Source: an uncultured Bacteroidota bacterium
Lineage (GTDB): Bacteria; Bacteroidota; Bacteroidia; Flavobacteriales; Flavobacteriaceae
Reading direction: 5' to 3'
NCBI GenBank assembly: GCA_902515405.1
Contig: CABXUS010000002.1
Coordinates: forward strand, 1 to 64,000
Length of the DNA: 64,000 bases
A program made the position numbers and the translations under genes. This document shows positions 61,698-64,000 of the stretch, in pieces. The notes under the pieces are model-generated. The model was not told the DNA's origin. It searched no databases and was given only the letters and a program-made list of their open reading frames with translations. Every line of letters starts with the position of its first letter. Position 1 is the stretch's first letter.

Positions 61698-63497
61698 ATG
61701 AACTCTATTAGAAATATTGCAATTATTGCTCATGTTGACCACGGGAAAACTACACTGGTTGATAAAATATTACATCATTGCAAATTATTTCGAGATAATA
61801 AAGAAATAGGTGAGTTAATATTAGATAACAATGATTTAGAAAAAGAAAGAGGAATTACAATACTTTCTAAAAATGTTTCTGTTCAATATAAAGGAGTTAA
61901 AATAAATATTATTGATACACCTGGTCACGCTGATTTTGGAGGAGAAGTTGAAAGAGTCCTAAATATGGCTGATGGAGTACTATTATTAGTTGATGCATTT
62001 GAAGGTCCAATGCCACAAACAAGATTTGTATTGCAAAAGGCACTAGATCTAAAATTAAAACCATTGGTAATAGTAAATAAAGTTGATAAAGAAAACTGTA
62101 AGCCTGATGAAGTTTATGAGTCTGTATTTGATTTAATGTTTGAACTAGATGCTGAAGAATGGCAATTAGATTTTCCTGTTATTTATGGGTCAGCAAAAAA
62201 CAATTGGATGTCCGAAGATTGGAAAAATCAAACAGATAGTATCGAACCACTTTTAGATTCTGTAATAAAGTATATTCCGAAACCTAAAGTTTCAGATGGA
62301 ACATCACAAATGCTTATAACTTCTTTAGATTACTCCTCATTTACAGGAAGGGTTGCTGTTGGAAGATTACAAAGAGGTGTTTTAAAACAGGGTGACAATA
62401 TTAGTTTAGTTAAAAGAGATGGATCAATTATAAAATCAAAAATTAAAGAGTTAAATATTTTTGATGGATTAGGTAAATCAAAAGTTAACAATGTTAATTC
62501 TGGTGATATCTGTGCAGTAGTTGGACTAGAAAATTTTGAAATTGGAGATACTATCGCTGATTTTGACAATCCAGAAGCATTAGCAACAATAAAGATAGAT
62601 GAACCAACAATGAGTATGCTATTTACAATTAATGATTCTCCATTTTTTGGAAAAGAAGGTAAATATGTTACATCAAGAAAAATCAAAGAAAGACTGGAAA
62701 AAGAATTAGAAAAGAATTTAGCAATGAATCTAAAAGAAACTGGATCGGCAGATAAATTTTTAGTTTTTGGAAGAGGTGTACTCCATTTATCTGTACTTAT
62801 TGAAACTATGAGAAGAGAAAGCTACGAGTTACAAATTGGACAACCACAGGTAATAATTAAAGAAATTAATGGTGTAAAATCTGAACCTGTTGAAGAATTG
62901 ATAATTGATTTACCAGAGCATGTTTCGGGTAAAGCAATTGAAATGGTTGCAGCCAGAAAAGGAGAAGTGATAAGTATGGATGCAAAAGGTTCAAGGATGG
63001 TATGCAAGTTTATCATACCATCAAGAGGAATTATTGGCTTAAGAAATTTGCTAATTACTGCTTCTGCTGGTGAAGCTATTATGAATCATAGATTTATAGA
63101 ATTTCAACCTTTTAAAGGAGATTTACCAAAAAGACTTAGTGGATCATTGATTTCTATGGAACAAGGAATAGCAATACCATATTCACTAGATAAGCTAAAA
63201 GATAGAGGAAAGTTTTTTATATATCCTGGAGATGCTGTATATACAGGTCAGGTTATTGGTGAAAATAATCGAGCAGATGATATTGTAGTAAATGTTACTA
63301 AAACAAAAAAACTATCAAACGTAAGAGCTGCTGGTACTGACGATAAGGTTAAATTAGCTCCACCAATACAATTTGGGTTAGAGGAAGCATTAGAATATAT
63401 CCAAAAAGATGAATATGTTGAGGTAACTCCAGAAAGTATTAGAATAAGAAAAATTTATCTTGATCAAAACGTTAGAAAAAGAGAAAGTACAGATTAA
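61698..63497 (+). CDS. typA: Ribosome-associated translational GTPase TypA/BipA
   Basis: TypA/BipA is an EF-G-like GTPase that binds the ribosome and helps assembly and stress or cold growth. The 599-residue chain has the G1 motif AHVDHGKTT (residues 11-19), G2 around ERGITI, G3 DTPGHADFGG, and G4 VNKVDKE. The C-terminal half contains the TypA domain (GRGVLHLSVLIETMRRESYELQ, FIIPSRGIIGLRN, MNHRFIEFQPFKG). It has its own promoter after the tRNA terminator and is followed 17 bases later by ilvA. Confidence 0.96.
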   Translation: MNSIRNIAIIAHVDHGKTTLVDKILHHCKLFRDNKEIGELILDNNDLEKERGITILSKNVSVQYKGVKINIIDTPGHADFGGEVERVLNMADGVLLLVDAFEGPMPQTRFVLQKALDLKLKPLVIVNKVDKENCKPDEVYESVFDLMFELDAEEWQLDFPVIYGSAKNNWMSEDWKNQTDSIEPLLDSVIKYIPKPKVSDGTSQMLITSLDYSSFTGRVAVGRLQRGVLKQGDNISLVKRDGSIIKSKIKELNIFDGLGKSKVNNVNSGDICAVVGLENFEIGDTIADFDNPEALATIKIDEPTMSMLFTINDSPFFGKEGKYVTSRKIKERLEKELEKNLAMNLKETGSADKFLVFGRGVLHLSVLIETMRRESYELQIGQPQVIIKEINGVKSEPVEELIIDLPEHVSGKAIEMVAARKGEVISMDAKGSRMVCKFIIPSRGIIGLRNLLITASAGEAIMNHRFIEFQPFKGDLPKRLSGSLISMEQGIAIPYSLDKLKDRGKFFIYPGDAVYTGQVIGENNRADDIVVNVTKTKKLSNVRAAGTDDKVKLAPPIQFGLEEALEYIQKDEYVEVTPESIRIRKIYLDQNVRKRESTD

Positions 63498-63514
63498 TCA
63501 TTAATGACTAATAT

Positions 63515-64000
63515 TTGAACGAACTAATAAACATAAATGAAATATATAGAGCTAAAAATAATCTTTCTAATATTGTTTTAAAATCTAGCTATTCAAAAAA
63601 TAAATATTATTCTAATTTTTATGACAGTAATATCTTTATAAAAAGAGAAGATGAACAAATTGTCAAATCTTTTAAAATTAGAGGAGCATTTAACAAAATA
63701 AGCAATTTAGGAGATGACAAAACAAATAGGGGAATAGTTTGTGCAAGTGCGGGTAATCACGCACAAGGATTCGCACTTTCATGTAGTATCTTAAAAATTA
63801 AAGGAACTGTTTTCATGCCTAAATCTACACCAAATATTAAAATTAAAAAAGTCAAGAAATTTGGGAAAAAAAATGTAGAAATTGTTCTTTATGGGAATGA
63901 TTTTTATGATGCTTATGACAAATCTATAGAATTTTCAATAAAAAATAATTTAACATTTATTCACCCATTTGATGATTTAAAAGTAATTGAGGGACAATCA
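63515..64000 (+). CDS. ilvA: Threonine dehydratase (ammonia-lyase), 5' part
   Basis: The frame opens at a TTG after an in-frame TAA at 63509 and runs 162 codons to the window edge. No in-frame ATG offers a better start. KREDEQIVKSFKIRGAFNK carries the PLP lysine (Lys54 in SFKIRGA), CASAGNHAQGFAL is the phosphate-binding loop, and MPKSTPNIKIKKVKKFG is typical of the threonine/serine dehydratase fold. It deaminates threonine to 2-oxobutanoate, the first step to isoleucine. Whether it has a regulatory ACT domain lies outside the window. Confidence 0.9.
   Translation, partial: MNELININEIYRAKNNLSNIVLKSSYSKNKYYSNFYDSNIFIKREDEQIVKSFKIRGAFNKISNLGDDKTNRGIVCASAGNHAQGFALSCSILKIKGTVFMPKSTPNIKIKKVKKFGKKNVEIVLYGNDFYDAYDKSIEFSIKNNLTFIHPFDDLKVIEGQS

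Overview
The window is a stretch of ordinary-looking chromosome from an AT-rich (about 30% GC by eye, not computed) member of the Bacteroidota, most likely a marine Flavobacteriia-type bacterium with a streamlined genome. The evidence is the gene content: an LpxC-FabZ fusion, the bacillithiol gene bshA, the Xre regulator/small lipoprotein/parC/parE block, a LuxC-like reductase beside serC-serA, DUF5916 and TIGR02757 proteins and a GH3-serine hydrolase fusion. Good matches to the Bacteroidota -7 promoter box (TAnnTTTG) and the near absence of Shine-Dalgarno sequences agree. I see no insertion sequence, prophage, integrase, CRISPR array or restriction/defence island. Species cannot be named from the sequence alone.

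Layout. 1-2.0 kb: 3'-truncated secreted beta-helix protein with a carbohydrate-binding-like end. 2.1-8.3 kb (minus): lpxD, lpxC/fabZ, lpxA, efp, sucD, fabG and an SPFH protein, joining lipid A and fatty-acid synthesis to translation and the TCA cycle. 8.4-14.5 kb: tsaE, a small anchored protein, proline dehydrogenase, aroB, and a probable lrp-ppc operon. 14.5-21.5 kb: a regulatory intergenic region with TTTACAA repeats and a palindrome, Xre regulator, lipoprotein, parC, parE, ychF and ferredoxin. 21.6-25.5 kb: LuxC-like reductase, serC, serA, a small membrane protein, msrA. 25.6-34.9 kb: DUF5916 outer-membrane-type protein, LolD-like ATPase, TIGR02757 protein, zinc-ligand-less dihydroorotase homologue, esterase, MBL hydrolase, a conserved family of unknown role, bcp and nth. 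34.9-48.6 kb: DUF488-like protein, penicillin acylase family protein, bshA, GH3-serine hydrolase, a 43-codon ORF, acyl-CoA dehydrogenase, HAD protein, MlaD-like protein, amidase and LptD. 48.6-54.3 kb: RidA-like lipoprotein, GlcNAc-kinase-like protein, gap, pfkA, oxidoreductase and MFS transporter. 54.4-64 kb: TamB, tsaD, rsmE, an AI-2E family transporter, tRNA-Ser(GCT), typA and the 5' part of ilvA.

How the genes work together. Envelope building is the main theme: lipid A (lpxD/C/A), LPS export (lptD), envelope assembly (tamB), lipid transport (MlaD), and peptidoglycan turnover (amidase, NagZ-like hydrolase, amino-sugar kinase). Two tRNA t6A genes (tsaE, tsaD) lie at opposite ends. Central carbon genes (pfkA, gap, ppc, sucD) and amino acid genes (serC, serA, aroB, ilvA, proline dehydrogenase) fill the rest.

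The genome is very compact. Many convergent genes overlap at their 3' ends and several promoters sit within a few bases of the start codon. I found no convincing new multi-gene system. The best leads are a dihydroorotase homologue that has lost its metal ligands, the Xre regulatory region, a short in-operon ORF resembling its neighbour's N-terminus, and a RidA protein with a lipoprotein signal.
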